Source: Sebastes aleutianus (Eukaryota > Chordata > Actinopteri > Perciformes > Sebastidae). Taken from it: 64,000 nucleotides of DNA. Location of the stretch: assembly GCA_916700875.1 (NCBI GenBank), contig CAKAKS010000272.1, forward strand, positions 233,501 through 297,500, in the 5' to 3' direction. The position numbers were made by a program, and so were the translations under genes. Positions 12,726 through 27,200 of this stretch are shown here, piece by piece. Positions within the stretch are counted from its first letter, which is position 1. Each line of letters starts with the position of its first letter. The notes under the pieces are model-generated. The model was given only the letters and a program-made list of their open reading frames with translations. It was not told the DNA's origin and did no database searches.

Positions 12726-14271
12726 GCTGGAGAGGCCGTTGCATGTGAAGCGTGAGGAGAGTGACGGTGGGATTAAACCGGCCAGTGGAGGAAGGCGGAG
12801 CTACAGGCTGTTACACAACACAACACAAAGCCCAGCAGCCTCACTCTCTCTCTCTTCATCAGTGTGTCTCTCTCTCTCGTGTAACATGCAAACACACTCG
12901 ACGGTTCCACACACGTCTCACAGTATTCTGTATAGAGAGTCCTCATGTTCTTTGTCTCAGTGATGAGCAGACCGGCTGCTCTATCCCGGAAAGATTACCG
13001 ATATTTTTCATGTTCAAGTTGCCATAGCACAAGTTCATTTTGCACGGCAACAGAGTTAACGCAACTCTTCATTCAAACAGAGAAAAGACCAACGAAGAGG
13101 GCGACAGGAATATTATCAAAAGGAAGAAACACAAAGAACATCGAGGTCACGTATTAAAATGACATTTAAAATAGAAAATGCAAAAGTACGGGTCTATTTC
13201 ACGTGAACCCATGTGATTGAAGGCCAGGCCAAGAACAGATTTCAACTAAACCTTAAAACACTAAACGTCCATACAGACGAGCACCACGCTGTCTGATACA
13301 CAACACAGAGAAGCTTCGGTTCAGGAGAAACATGAATGCTTCATTGCCTTCTGCCTGGCCCAGTCCAGCTTGTTGTATATAATAAGTAAATATACCCTAT
13401 TATTATTATTATTATTTATTTTATTTTTTTAAAAATGTATTTATTTTTCTTTTTTGTTTTCATACTTTATTTTTTCCCTTTTTTTTAGGTTGTTTTCATA
13501 TATGCAATTTACAGTTTGTAATTACAATAGTTTATACATTTTTTAAGTAGTTGATCTTAGAGACAAACACAATAAGTTCACAAAAGAAAACAATTTCAGC
13601 ATTCAAAATTGAAATAAAATTAAGAAAAAGGAAAAAGAATAATAATAAAAAGAATAAAAAAGAATAGAAAAATAATAAGAAAAAAAAGTAATAATATTAA
13701 TACAAAGAAAAGAAAGTAATAATAATAAATTAGATAAACAAATAAGTTAATAGTACAAAAGGGGTGGGGGGAACGCAGAGACATAGCAATATCATCTACA
13801 TGGGCATGCACATGCGTCAGTCCTCTATTATTATTATTATTATTATTAAGCTCACAACTTTGATGGGAAAGAACACCAGAAAGCCGTCTGTGCAGCAGCA
13901 CACACCTACTGGAGGTTTTCCTGTTGACATGATACTATCGTACTTTTAGGGAGCTCACCGTCTGCACAATCTGACAAGTGTCTCACTAACCAAAGTAAAA
14001 CCTTGGAAGTGTTTGCACCTTTAATGCCTCAGAGAGAGTGGAAACTCCCCACTGCTGCACAAAGAGAAAGACCGGGTCCGGGGGGGCAGAGTGCATGTGC
14101 ATGTGCCAAAACGTATTCATCCGTGCCTGGAGCCATTGTCCCTCCAGCCCTGAGCTGAGTGTTGGAGGTCACTCTGAAGTAGCAGCCGATGTGTCTGCTC
14201 ACATGAACGGGAGGAATCCACTCCACGGCAGGGAAGAGGGGAGGAAGCTCACAAGAAATGTCAGATGGACT

Positions 14272-15578
14272 AGACTGAGCAGGTCAAATTTATTTCTATA
14301 GCACATTTAAAACAACATGAGCTGACCAAAGAATAAAAACAGGTCAACAGAGCAGAGAAATCACACATATCCACAGACAGAGACCGAGATAAAATCCACG
14401 AGTAAAAGAGTGTTATTATGAGCTTTATAAAAGACCAATTCGTCTAATTAATCACAATTTAAAGGGACTGTTTGTAACTTCTTCCAGGTATAAATCATTG
14501 CTGGTCGGTGTCTCATGGTCTCTCGTGTGTCTCCGCTGTTCAGACTCAGACTCCAACACAAACTCCAGTGAAGCACCAAAACCTCTTGGTTGTATCTAGT
14601 GAAGCTGTTAAACAGTGTTGGCCGCGGTCGGAGGACGCGGGGGAGACCGTAGCTTTGGTCTCCAGGACCGGAGTCTCTGCTCCTTTGCTCCTCTGCTCCT
14701 CTGCCTGCCTTCACTCACACACCGCGCTCCTTCTCTCTCTCTCTCTCCACCTCTCACGTGCATGCTGCTCACTCCACACTGCAGAAGAGTTAGTTTAGCT
14801 CTGAGAATATCTAGTGAATGTTCAGTGGACGTTTGTGCAGAAATAACTGCTGCAGCTCCTCCAGACCAACAGAGGTTTCCCGTGTCTTGTGAAGTGACGG
14901 GGCTCTGCAGAGAGAAACGTTATCGTCTCCGACCAAATCTCCGGCGTCTCCCCCGTTCCCTCCGGCCGCGGTCAGGAGGCTGAGGCAGGAAAAGCCAACA
15001 CTAGGATCAGCATTGATTCATGGAGAGACCTTGGTCTGGTCAGCTAACATTACTGCCAAGCAGCTGAAATATAGAGTGATATTGTGCTTTTAGCTGACGT
15101 GTGTCTCCTCACTGTGTTGAGCGATGCTCCTTCATGTCTATGTAGAGCGAGCACAAGCGCCAGCAACAGGACGCTGACTTTAGTTGACTTAACGGACACA
15201 GGTGAAGCTGTTAACAAGACATTTCTGATTCTTACATAGAGTCCCTTTAAGGACGACCAGAAGTGACCGGTCGGAAGACCTGAGTGACCTCGGTGGGGTT
15301 AAAAGGGCAGATAGGTAGGAGGGAGCCGATCCATGAAGCCTTAACATGAACTCTAAAAGTGACGGTGGAGCCAGCGGAGGGAAAAGAAGTACGGGGGGGG
15401 AACCAGATAAAAACCTCGCAGCAGCGTTCTGCACACACTGCAGACGTGACAGTGAAGACTGGCTGACTCCCGTGTAGCTACAGTAGTTTAGGGGAGTGGT
15501 AATAGAAGTATGATTTACTGTTTCACAGTCTCTGAAAGATAAAAAAGGTTTAACTTCATACAGCTGTCCCACAGCCAA
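14272..15578 (-). mobile_element. LINE 3' end, split by a MITE
   Basis: The minus strand from 15,578 reads as a fish LINE polymerase tail, with LSRLQCVQNAAARFL and then HGSAPSYLSALLTP and SLRSSDRSLLVV. It stops at the TTAA at 15,250. Past the inserted MITE, 14,457-14,272 resumes with a LINE-type 3' end (GTGCTATAGAAATAAATTTGA on the minus strand). So this is one old LINE copy interrupted by a younger insertion. Confidence 0.75.
14459..15250. mobile_element. TTAA-flanked MITE, copy A
   Basis: Ends: TTAA + AGGGACT at the left and AGTCCCT + TTAA at the right. The body is shared with 62,806-63,397 almost base for base over 14,715-15,230, and in reverse orientation with parts of 40,903-41,331. There is no transposase ORF. 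The superfamily is inferred from the TTAA target only. Confidence 0.8.
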
Positions 15579-18500
15579 CGTCTGTGAAGCTTTTGTAACC
15601 AGAGCTTATCACAGTTACAGTTTCACTTCGGCCTCGTTATGTAACAGAAGCTAAAAATAGCCCGACCTATCCTGACCTTTGACCCGCAGCGAGAACAATG
15701 AAACACTCAAAGAAACACCAAAAATGGATGAAATATAAGTTACTACACTACTGAGTCAGTCAACTGTACTGCTGTTCTACATTAGGAGCAACGATGCATT
15801 TTATTGCACGGTAATAATTATAATAATAATAATGGTTGTTTTATAGTAGATACAAATCTCTCATCTCACTCTCAAGCTACTAACCTTGAATGATTTTTTT
15901 TATTTGATTTGGTTTACAAACAGTTTTATGTCTGTTTATCATCAGTCAGCTGATTTTGGTAGTTATTGACTTTATTTATTCATTTCACCAAGATGATCCC
16001 TCCTCAGTGAGTCCTGCAGGTAAATACATGAAACAGCAGAGCAGCAGTCAGGTACCGAGGAGTCATGTGGAGGTCATGTGACTGTGATGCCATCTGTGGC
16101 GTGACTAGAATTAGTTATATAATGTTTAAAACCATCAGCTGGGGGGGGAATGGCGTGGAGCCGTGCACGGACCATTGGTATTGTGGTCACAGTCAGAACT
16201 GCAGGTCTTGTGACGCCCGTCGGCTTAAAGGTTCTTTATATCAACAACAGAAATGGGTGTTAAACAATTCAACACATTTGAAAATGACTCATTGTATTAG
16301 TGCTGTTTGAGTAATCAATTATTTGTGAGCTGTTAAGCTGCGATTCTTCCACTACTGCACAGAAGATGCTGGTTCCAGGAAAACATATTGCAAGTTGACA
16401 GACATGCATTATTTAAGAACATGTTATTCATCACCCATTTATTCAAAAATAAATCAATTAATTAAATGGCTCAATAAATATGTTATTAAATGTAACAGAA
16501 ATAATTGAGCTATTAATTAATTCATAAATATGTGACATAAATTGATAATTTATGTATTTATCTTTGTATTAATTCCCTTATGTATTTACTCTTATGTTAA
16601 ATTTACCCTTTTATTTATTTATGTATTTATTTTATCTTCTTTATTTTAATGTATGTATTAACAGCCACATCATTTGCATAATGAGGCAGAATGTATAAAG
16701 AAATGTGTAAAGAAAAGAATACAGAAATAAATAAGGGGTGAAATGCAATGGGAAAATCAGGCATAAATAAATACATGAATAAATAAATAAGAGTAAATGC
16801 AAAAATAGATAAATAAAAACATAATGCAAAAATCAATTAATAAATACAAAATCTTCTTCAAGATCTTCACCTCTTAACTCTCATGATCTGAGACATAAAG
16901 ATGAGATGCATCACCCCTGATCGGAGCCATCTGGTGGCAAAAGTGAGACACAGTTTTGTAGATTGTTATCTAATTCTATTCTTATCTGCTCCCAAGAACC
17001 ACCAGCAACAAGGGATCTGCAACCCCTTTAAGGGTTCATCTGAAACATGTAGTATCTTCAGGTGTAGTCTTACAGCCAAACAACCAGAAGGAAGCTCAAC
17101 AACCTAAACATACCTACGCTAAAAGAAAGGAAACAAAAGACAAACTACTAACCTGAGTGGAGAGCAGAGAGTCAACAGGGGAGAGGAGGGAAGTCTGTCT
17201 TTTAAACCACTTTGCTTGAAGGCTGCACCAATCAGCTTCATGGAATCACCCACAATCAATCAATCAATCAATCAGTCAGCCGAGCTCACCTGCAGCTCAT
17301 CACACACGCAGCAGAGAGCACATTAGAGCACAAACAGAGTTACAGAGATGAACGTTCGTACGTCCTCTGGGTCGTAACAGCTTTGGCTCATCTTTTGTAA
17401 CAGTCTTAACTTTCTAAACTGTAAGAGTAATCGTCACAACTGTTTGATGGGAAATCACACCTCTACTGCACGTCTGCAATAAAGTACAAGTAAAAAAGTA
17501 CAGCAGCGTCTTTTCTTTCTAAGAAAAATGAACTCTTTTAATGTGAGTGCGATCACGATTACTCTTTTTTTTAATCAGGGTTTCATTGAGTCTGTCTGAA
17601 CTTTTTCTCTGGTAGCACGGACGTCTATGGACGTGCAAAACAGGTTCCATATCTGGACGTCTATGGACGTTAAAAAGACGTTTAAAAAAGACGTCGCAAA
17701 AACTTTCATTCAGGCTCCTCAGTGGACGTCTTTTGGACGGTCGACAGAGACGTTAAATTGACATCTTTTGGACGTGTCTTTGCTCAGTGTGTGCGTTTGG
17801 ACCTGATGATAAAGGCTGAAGACTGACTGTCTGTTTCTGGAACCCTGAAACAGACCAAAGACAGGCGACTGTCAGCAGCCACAACGATGCTAACGGGGGG
17901 GAACAGATCGCCGAAATGGAACAAATCACTGGACTCCCAACATATTTACAGGTTTATCACTGAATGTGGAAATTACTGCTGTGATAAGACCCCCCACCCC
18001 CTAAAAAACAGCTCTGGGAAACCTTTTCCTCCCTCGTAGTGTTGATGTTTTATTCAACGAGACAGCGACGACATTATGATCTCACAAACAGGGAACACGT
18101 AAATGGAATCCATTTCCCATGACCCCTTGCAACCTCACCCTGTCAGCGAGCACTGAGACACATCGTCTCTCCGGCAGAAGACAGCGCTGTTGTTGCCAGA
18201 ATACAAACTGCCTATTTTATTATGAGCAAACAAATGGATTGTAATGACAGCGGCGGTACATCCGCAGACCTGGACCCGGCCCGGGTGCATTACATGATGC
18301 AGGTGTCGGTGTGCAGCGGTCGGTAAACCTGTGATACATCACACTTCACTCACACATTAGCTGCTTCGAACCAGCCTGAAATGTGCTGTGTGATTTCTAT
18401 GATGCTCGTCTCTTCCCCGAAATGTGACCCGGAGCTCAGTGACGACCAGGATGTGCTCCTTTTACACTTTTTCTCACTCGTTTCGGCTCGATTCTTGAAT

Positions 18501-20649
18501 TATTTTTTTCTCAAATCTCTAAACAATTAGTTTGTTGTTCACAACAGATTTGAATTTCTCGTTCATTCAAGCACGTGTTTTAGCACACGTGTGCAAAAGA
18601 GTCAGTACAATAAGAACTAGTAGTTTACTGAGAGTATTCTTTAAAGTGTACTTTTATAAACTAAAAAATGGGCTGAAAGTATATAAACTAGTAAACTAAC
18701 AGTATACCTTTAAGTTCAGTTGTCGTATTGTTCATAGTATAGCTGCAGGACAAAATACAACTTGGATGTAAACTAGTTGTGTCCTCAGAGTTTACTACTC
18801 TTACATTTAAAGTTAAAGGTATACTTTTATAAACTAAAAAGTCGGCCAATTTAGTCCGAAGAAGTATTGAAGTAGTACACTTACAAGTATACTACTAGTA
18901 CATTGATATTAGTATACTTATTACATAAAGTATACTTGGGAATATACATATATTATATAATATATATATATATATATACCCGAGGGTGCTCTGTACACAC
19001 ACACCACATTCATTGAATTATTTAGTATTAATTAATAGTTAACTTTCAGAGCAGTAAATTCAAAAGAATGATTTGGTATAGTGACAGCGTTTAGAGCAGG
19101 TGTCCTGGTTTTCTACTTAAATGCAGCATGTATTTGTGGATCTGTTTCAGGCGATCCGTGCACACACACAGGAAGCACATGTGTAAACTTGAAGTTAAAA
19201 ATCTGTACGTTAAATATTAATATTTGTTCAGGCTGTGATGTGTGCATTTGTATTTGTGTGCACAAACCGTTGTACACATTTTATTTTTCATGTGTAGATC
19301 ATGCAGCCTAATAAAGAATAATTTCCCTCCACACGATTGTGTCTAGTGTTTCCCTCTCTTGTAATTTCCGTGACCTCAGATGTGGAAGCTTTTATATACT
19401 AACTTATCTGTGTGTTCTGCTCTTTAAAGGTTATGAACAGCTGTCAGACGAAAGCAGAGAGCCCCCCCTGGTGCCGTTAAGAGGTATAACACTTCAAATA
19501 CAACCAACTGCACGGCACACTCCTGTCTTATAAGTTTTAACACATGGAATTGTTTGCTATATATCTAATCTCTACTACAGTATACCAATCATCTGATGTC
19601 CTCATACGCTGGTTTGAGTCTTTAAGTGGCACGAAGTCGGTTTAAAGGTTTAGAGGTGAACTTTTCTCTTATTGCATGTTCTCCCCGTGTCAGCGTGGGG
19701 TTTTCTCCGGGTGCTCAGGTTTCCTCCCACAGTCCAAAGACATGCAGGTTCATTGTTGACTCTAAATGTCCCGTATAGGTGTGAATGTGAGCGTAGATGG
19801 ATGGATGGATGGACGTTTCCTCTACTACCACTATGAGGATTCATTGTAATAATTTCGGTGCATGGTCCCTTAACCTCTCGTCTAAGGTTAACTCAGGTTA
19901 ACTTTGAACGCGTCCAAAAATACTGACTGTTTTTAGTGCTAATAAGCAAATCATGCTCGCCTACGATGAGCACGCTAAACATCCGAATGTGAGCATGCTG
20001 ACCTTCAGCATTTAGCTGTACCCTCGCATGCTGGAGACTCTTAAATCAGTCTCTTGCAAATCCCCCAACCTCAAGTATTTTAATATAATTTGATACCAAG
20101 TGTCACACTAAACATATTTCTAATATAATATTGCATAGATGATATGCAAACAATGAACCAAACCTCTCTGAAAGCATGAGAGGGGCCTCATCCCCAAAGT
20201 TATAGTCTCACATCAGCTTTAATAATCTTCATTATTTCTAAATGAAGGTTCATGGCCGTCCTCCGCCAGCAGCTGAGGGCTACGAGTGAAGCTAAATAAG
20301 TAAAGCTCCAGTTTAGTTTCATCAAGTCAAGAATGAATCTCAGTCCTCACCTAAAATGTTAATGTTTAATAAAGTACATTTATACCAGACCTACTTGTGA
20401 CTACTTTGTTTGGATGATTGGAGTTGGGGTCGTTTCACCCGGTTCATCTGACGTCAATGAGCTGCTGGCTGTACGTTATCCCTTATAGCAGGGATCAGCA
20501 ACCTTTACCATCAAAAGAGCCATTTTAGGCAAAAACAAATCTGTCTGGAGCCGCAAAACATGTGATCATTGTGATGAAGGTAACTCAGTTTATAGTCTAA
20601 GTATATAGTATATAAGTCTAATGCAGTGAGGGACAAAGAGACAATGTAC

Positions 20650-20845
20650 TACGGAGTATTAGGGCCACGTTGAGGGAAAACACATCTGAGATTTACAGAA
20701 TAAAGTCATAATATTACGAGAAAAAAAGTCATAACTTTATGAGAAAAAAAGAAAACACGTAAAATTACTACTTTATAATATTAAGACTTTATTCTCTAAA
20801 TCTCAGATTTATTTTTTTCCTCAATGTGGCCCTAATACTCCGTCG
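20650..20845. mobile_element. Palindromic MITE-like element
   Basis: The left arm, AGTATTAGGGCCACGTTGAGG, is mirrored by CCTCAATGTGGCCCTAATACT at the right. Inside are inverted TAAAGTCATAATATTA-type words, so the whole 195 bp could fold into one hairpin. Confidence 0.75.
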
Positions 20846-20999
20846 TACCATAGACCTACAACAATGATCAATAAAAATATAAACAAAAGAACAGTTATTT
20901 ATTTCCATTTTTATAAATCCACAGGGAGACTTGTGATTATTGAACAGATTAAATTCAACATAATGTATTTTTAAAAAAGAAAAGTCAGTGTTTTCCAGG

Positions 21000-21252
21000 G
21001 AATTAAATTCTTTTATTAGAATTTCAACAATTTTCTAATGACAGGAAATGATAAAACCAGACGGGTGTTTCTACAGAGGAATATTTTCTGGCGACAGTTC
21101 CATCTTCTCTCCTCGCTCGTTCTTTCTGTTTTTAAATATACATTAGTAGTAGTAGCAGCTCTGTGCTCAGGAGCCGAGGACATAAATATAGAAAACTGCT
21201 GTGTGCGTTCTGGAGGTTTGAGGAGGGGTGGCTCATTGGTGGGCTGGGGGGG
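21000..21252 (-). other. slc25a3: SLC25A3 3' untranslated region and poly(A) signal
   Basis: An AATAAA on the minus strand (21,017-21,012) lies about 235 nt past the stop codon. A short 3' UTR of about 250 nt is inferred. Confidence 0.55.
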
Positions 21253-24200
21253 TTACTCTGTGAGGCCGAGCTTCTTCTTCAGAGACTCTGGCATCTCGGG
21301 GGGAGGGGGGCGGGGCAGGCGGAAGTAGACCTTGACGGAGTCGTAGATGAACCACTGCAGGGCGGTCAGAGTACCGATCATGATGATACGGGCAACCAGA
21401 CCCTTCCACACACCTGAGAGGAGACACAGACAACATATAACTATATAGAATACACAACGTTGAGGTAAGAGCTCAGGTAATCCTTTTACCGTTCTCTGCC
21501 TCTCATCTCTAGTGTTGCATGGAAACGACAGCATTTAATCATGTCATTTACCAACAAGAACTTTTAAGACTGTACTTGGTGGTGTTAGAACGCTGGAGAC
21601 TTCAGGCACTTTTTAAATATAATGTGAAAAAATCAAGATACTTTGATGCTTAAACATTGTAAATCCAATCATCATAAAGTGGTCCTGTTCATTGGTTTGC
21701 CAAATCTACCACATGGCATAAAGGGAGAGCTACTTCAGTATAAAATAATGATCTGACCAGGGCTCTGATCATCCTCCCAGAACCGAACGCAGACCGTCCC
21801 AAATTTTAAATCGTTGTTTTTCTACATTAACATTAGTTAAATCAAAAGTGGTTTATTGTTATTAATTTATCCCAAAAAACGTTTTATTTTAAAAATGAAT
21901 TTTGTTTGTTTTTTATTTATAATTAGTATGTTTGTTTTGATTTTTTATGTAAAAAGTAGCATTTGGTCAAAAAACAGGATTTTGCATATGGGCCCCCAAA
22001 AAGCTGGAACCGGCTCCTGTCATGAGTTTCAACTCCACAGTTCATTTCATAGTTAATAATCACGAAGCTACCAGCAGAGCTGCAGATGATAACGTAGCAC
22101 AAACACACACACACACACTGTTTGTCAGCCAATCCCTATCATTGATCCGGGCAGACACACAGCTGACAACCTGCTAAACTAAACTAAATGTGCGGTGGAG
22201 GCTTTTACTGGGAAAGTGACTGCATGTCCGCGACACTACACGCAGCATCGTAGCTGCTGAGTTAGTTAGCTTTGCTAAGTTGCCTCTAACTGTAGACTCA
22301 AATGAACAGTGGCAGCAATATTTAACATTTCACAGCATACATTCTTAGTTCAGTTTTAATGTTGTCTGGGTGGTTGCGGCTGATTCTGTGATGCGACATG
22401 AACAAAGCATACATTTATCAGCTGGTCTCGGATCAGTGTGTCCGTCCCCCAGGCTTGCAGCACTGGGAAGCTCCCTGTCCCTGTAGAGGACAGGGTTGCC
22501 AGTGATGCAGTTGGGCTGGGAGGACAGGTAGAGTGTTCTCACACGCCAATGACTCAAGCACCTCCAACTGTACAGCCGGCAAGCTGCTGAGGAGCTCTGC
22601 TCAGAGAGACAGAGCTCCTCCAGAGGTGGATCTAAGGAGCGTGTTGATCAAAAGCTCGATCACGTTACACTACTGCTGAAGTTAACTGTAGACTGGTGTT
22701 GATACAGACCTTTGGGTCCCAGCTTCTTGAGGACCTGGACGGCGGTGCTGCCACTCTCCTTGTTCAGCACAGACACCACGGAGTCAGCAGGGTGGGACAC
22801 GATGGCACAGAACACGCCAGCTGCACACGGAGCAAACAAAAAACCCACATTAGAGAACTGGAATCTGCACATCAGCTGATTAACTGATGATTTGTGCTTC
22901 AGTGAGCACCACGACTTGTAGTGTCCTGTTCAGGTGTTCCGTTACTCACCGATATAACCGGCCACAAAGGTGACCACCAGCTGCTCAGATTTGGTGCACT
23001 CGCTGCGGGGCTTGGGAACAACATATTTGTAGATCGTCTCCACGGTGCGCTCGAAGCAGGCAAACTTCATCATGGTGTAGGGGATCTGCCTCATCCACAG
23101 GGGCACCACGCCCTTATAGAAACTGGAGGGAAAGGAGATGTGAGCTCACACGGAGCACATGCTACCCTCAGGGTTTTACCCGCCGTCATACAACACAGCA
23201 GAACCAGGGTGCTGGAATTTATTCATACAATGAACATTTGGCGCTGCCTAGTTCGACAGTTTGAGCGGAGACTCCTCAGCTCTGATTGGTTGTTTCCCTC
23301 CGGTCTGTGTAACCTTGTGAAGGCCATGATGAGCACCGGAAGGACCACATAACCTGTCTCCTGCACACCGTCAGGATATAGTGACTGTGACGGGGTTACG
23401 ATTCAATATATTGTGATTTTTAAATCTAATTTTAGGAAAACTGTCATAGTATATAGAACACATCACCATATGCATTAAATCTGAGTTAAGTTTATGCAAT
23501 CTGCATTTGTCACAGTAACTGTAACCTCAAACATCAGAGCTCTACTTTGAGAGGGCTCATCTCTTTGCAAATTAAATACAACATTGACTGAGTTAATCTT
23601 TGCACGTAAACTATTAATTAAATATCGATAGTGTTTAGTATCACAAAACATAATATCACAATATTGTCTTACACCCCTAGTAGTTAGTAAATAAGAACAA
23701 AGAGTTTCCTGAATGCTATTTTAGTTATTACTCAAAATAATGTGACAGGAAACAAGACCACGACATCAGAGCATCCTCTAGAACAAGCTCAGGTTGACGG
23801 TAAAAGTCGTATGATTTTACCATTAAAAATGGGGTCGACGATGTTGGAAAGATAGTATGATGTGAAAGTAGTATCGCCTCAGAAGCTCCGTCTAAACCCC
23901 CCCCCCTCCCAAGTAACCGCGGCAGTGCTACTGCAGGGCTGAGTTTTCTCTTCCATTCTCCAGGAAACGTGCGGCGGCGACGCGCTTTGAGTTCAGGCTG
24001 GTGGACGCCAAGGGTAGAGTACGAGCAGGGAGGCACCTGCCTTTAAATAAAATAATAATTAAACATTTTATTAGGATAACATTAACCCACTCAATCATTC
24101 TTCACCAAATCACATTACTACACACTTCAATGCTTTCCAGCTCTGTGCAGTAACTGATCAGTGTGTCCGTCCCCCAGGCTTGCAGCACTGGGAAGCTCCC

Positions 24201-27200
24201 TGTCCCTGTAGAGGACAGGGTTGCCAGTGATGCAGTTGGGCTGGGGTGACAGGTAGAGTGTTCTCACACGCCAATGACTCAAGCACCTCCAACTGTACAG
24301 CCGGCAAGCTGCTGAGGAGCTCTGCTCAGAGAGACAGAGCTCCTCCAGAGGTGGATCTAAGGAGCGTGTTGATCACTTATTCAATCACTAATACAACAAT
24401 GTCTATATCTGACTAACCAGGCAGACGTTCAAAATAACTGAGCAATAATAAGAAGGTTGTACACTCACGCCCAGAGTCCCTCCTCCGCATACATCTTGGG
24501 GACACACTCTCTGAGGGTGTTGGCGTAGCCCGGCTTGGTCTGGATACGAACTTTGACAGCCTCCATGGGAGCCAGAGCGATGTCTGCAAAGAACTCTGCG
24601 CTGGCTGAGGCAGCCAGGTACAGCGATGTCCTCCACAGGTAGGTGTTCTCCTGTCGGGTGAAACACACACAACATAACGGTCAGACAGATTAGGTGACAG
24701 ACATACACCGCTCAGGTTACCTCTACATCACTCAGCAGCAGGAATAAAAAAAAAAAGTTAGAAACAGCATTTAAGAAATTGTGTCTCAAAATAAATGCAA
24801 TGCTTTCGGCATAATATGCGTTCCAGACTGTCTTATAGCCACAACCTGCATGGAGTCAGGGACACGACACATGATATGAAAGCTAACCTCTCGTCACCAT
24901 CTTTCGAGTCCACACGCTCCACCTCCCTGACGGTGCGGGTGAGATGGGCCGTTTTTTTTTAATTAATTAAAAATGTTTAAATGTTTAACTTATTTGTTTA
25001 TTTAAGTTATTATTACTTTTTTTATTTTTATTTTATTCCACTTTTTTTATTTTTATATTTTATATGCTGACGTTGTTTTCTCTAGTGTACTTATTGTGTT
25101 TGTTTCTAAGCTTAACTACTTAAAAATTGGTTTATAAACTATTGTTATTATGAACTGTAAATTGCATATACGAAAACCTTGAAAAAAATAAAGTATATAA
25201 AAAAATAAAAATGTTTAAATGTAAAAAATATATTCATTAAAAAAACTGAAATGTATGCAGTAGTTAGACCACCAATCAAACTATATTTCATACATTTGGA
25301 GCACCCTTACTCTATGTTGAACAACTAGATGTATCCAGTGCTGCACAGAAAATTAAATGCTTTCCTCCCTACATGGAGATAATCTAATTTGTAGTATAAC
25401 AACTTAATATAGCAGACGGATAAGAACAAACGTCTGGTCTTTGTCAGAGCAGAGCTGTGTGATGATAACAGCTGTATCTGAGACTCACCTCTCCTATCAA
25501 GTCACTGTAGAAGATCTTGAACATTTCATAGAAGCCGAACTTGCAGAGTCCCTGCATGGAGTATCCGATGAAGGTGGGAGCCCAGCCCTTCGCCAGGCCT
25601 CTGAAACCATCTTCTCTCACCGTCAATTTAAAGCCGTTGCCGATGCTCTTGTACTTATCTGGGTCCACCTGAAGAGGAGAGTTAATACTGATGAAGCAAC
25701 TCTGGGATCTGGTGTTTTAAGCTGATATGTAAAGGCTTATATGATGTGTAGTTATTAGTATGGGGCTGATATGAGTTGCAAATCTAGTGTTTTTCTTGGA
25801 TGTGTTTAAGTGCATTTTCTAGACAGCAATTTAGACATTTAAACTATATTAGCTGAACAAATTTAAAAGGTTCAGGTTACTGTTAATTGAAATTCCATCA
25901 TACCGGGAGATATGTCAGGATGACCTTTAAATTTACTATGAATAGTTTCCTTGAGAATGTGTGTTGATTTACTGACTGCTCCCAATAACAGGAGAGTTTC
26001 TCTTGCACAGCACTTTGAAAGTTGCCTGTTAATATTTAAGAGGCATTTCAATGTCGTGCACAACTACCATCGTACATGAAGCGACGGGGCTGAGGGGCTG
26101 GAGGGAGCCGCTGGCTACTCGTTGCTACTGGGAGGTTCAGCTTCTGTACAAACCTGCAGGCGGCACTTGACAAGGTCAAGGGGCACCACTGCTGTGTGTG
26201 TGAGGCCGCAGCTCAGGATACCCCCAAAGCCACACAGGGCATAGTACTTTAGGGAGCCAAAGCCACAGCTGACCTCTGTGGTAGAAGGAGGGGGACACAC
26301 AGCATACATGCAACGTGCAGGGTCACATGCAGCACAGGACAAAAAAATCAACACCAAACCAGAGCCACATAATGGAAGAGTTGTCACTGCAGGAGGAAGA
26401 CTGCTAGGGATGTCAATAATTAACCGTTTAACCGACATTAAGCATTTGAACCGATTAACGCTATCGGTTAAAAGAAATGTTAATAATTAATTAAAAAGCT
26501 GAGCGGCTCATCTCTTTAACGAGAAAAGCTGGTCCACCTTAACAGCCCAGAGGCGGAGCCGGAGTTGCAGGATACAGGAAGTTGGCTCCGGTCTCTCAAT
26601 CTCGCTAGAGCGGAGCGGAGGAGTTGTAGTTTCGTAGCATTTATTCACACAGTGCTACACCTACGTTCACAGCTAGAACGCCACCAACAACCTCACACGG
26701 ACTGTCAGAAACTCGCTAAAGTTACGCAGACTACCTGGCGGCGAGAATTATTTTAGTTATTACTCAAAATGTGACAGGAAACAAGACCACGACATCAGAG
26801 CATTCGCGGCAGTGCTACTGCAGGGCTGAGTTTTCTCTTCCATTCTCCAGGAAACGTGCGGCGGATTTTTACAGGATTACAGCAGCTACAGATGACGGCT
26901 CTTTAACGGTCCCTTTTCAGAGCTCATCAGTAATGGATCGCTGTCGGGGTGTAAAGACCATTTCAACCAATAGAACAGATATACTGGATAACATCCTCAA
27001 CCCTGCCTTTAAATAAAATAATAAAACATTTTATTAGGATAACATTAACCCACTCAATCATTCTTCACCGAATCACATTACTACACACTTCAATGCTTTC
27101 CAGCTCTGTGCAGTAACTGATCAGTGTGTCCGTCCCCCAGGCTTGCAGCACTGGGAAGCTCCCTGTCCCTGTAGAGGACAGGGTTGCCAGTGATGCAGTT

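Larger units (their letters stand above)
11064..20999. other. Intergenic region LDHB-SLC25A3
   Basis: No gene is recognised in about 10 kb. Contents beyond the separately listed repeats: a GT run (12,696-12,722); AT-rich DNA with ATT runs (13,395-13,850); an A/T-rich block of TTTAT/ATAAA repeats in opposite orientations (16,430-16,855); a short CAAT run (17,245-17,270); a repeat with many TGGACGT words (17,590-17,790); a block of TATACTT-rich repeat (18,600-18,960) ending in a TA run; and a common fish repeat with a GATG tail (19,675-19,812). A 42-codon exon-like stretch at about 11,921-12,046 is discussed as a finding. Confidence 0.6.

Noticed and set aside
15189..15578. Independent minus-strand gene
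   Set aside because: The conserved part is the C-terminal end of a LINE polymerase, broken by a MITE.
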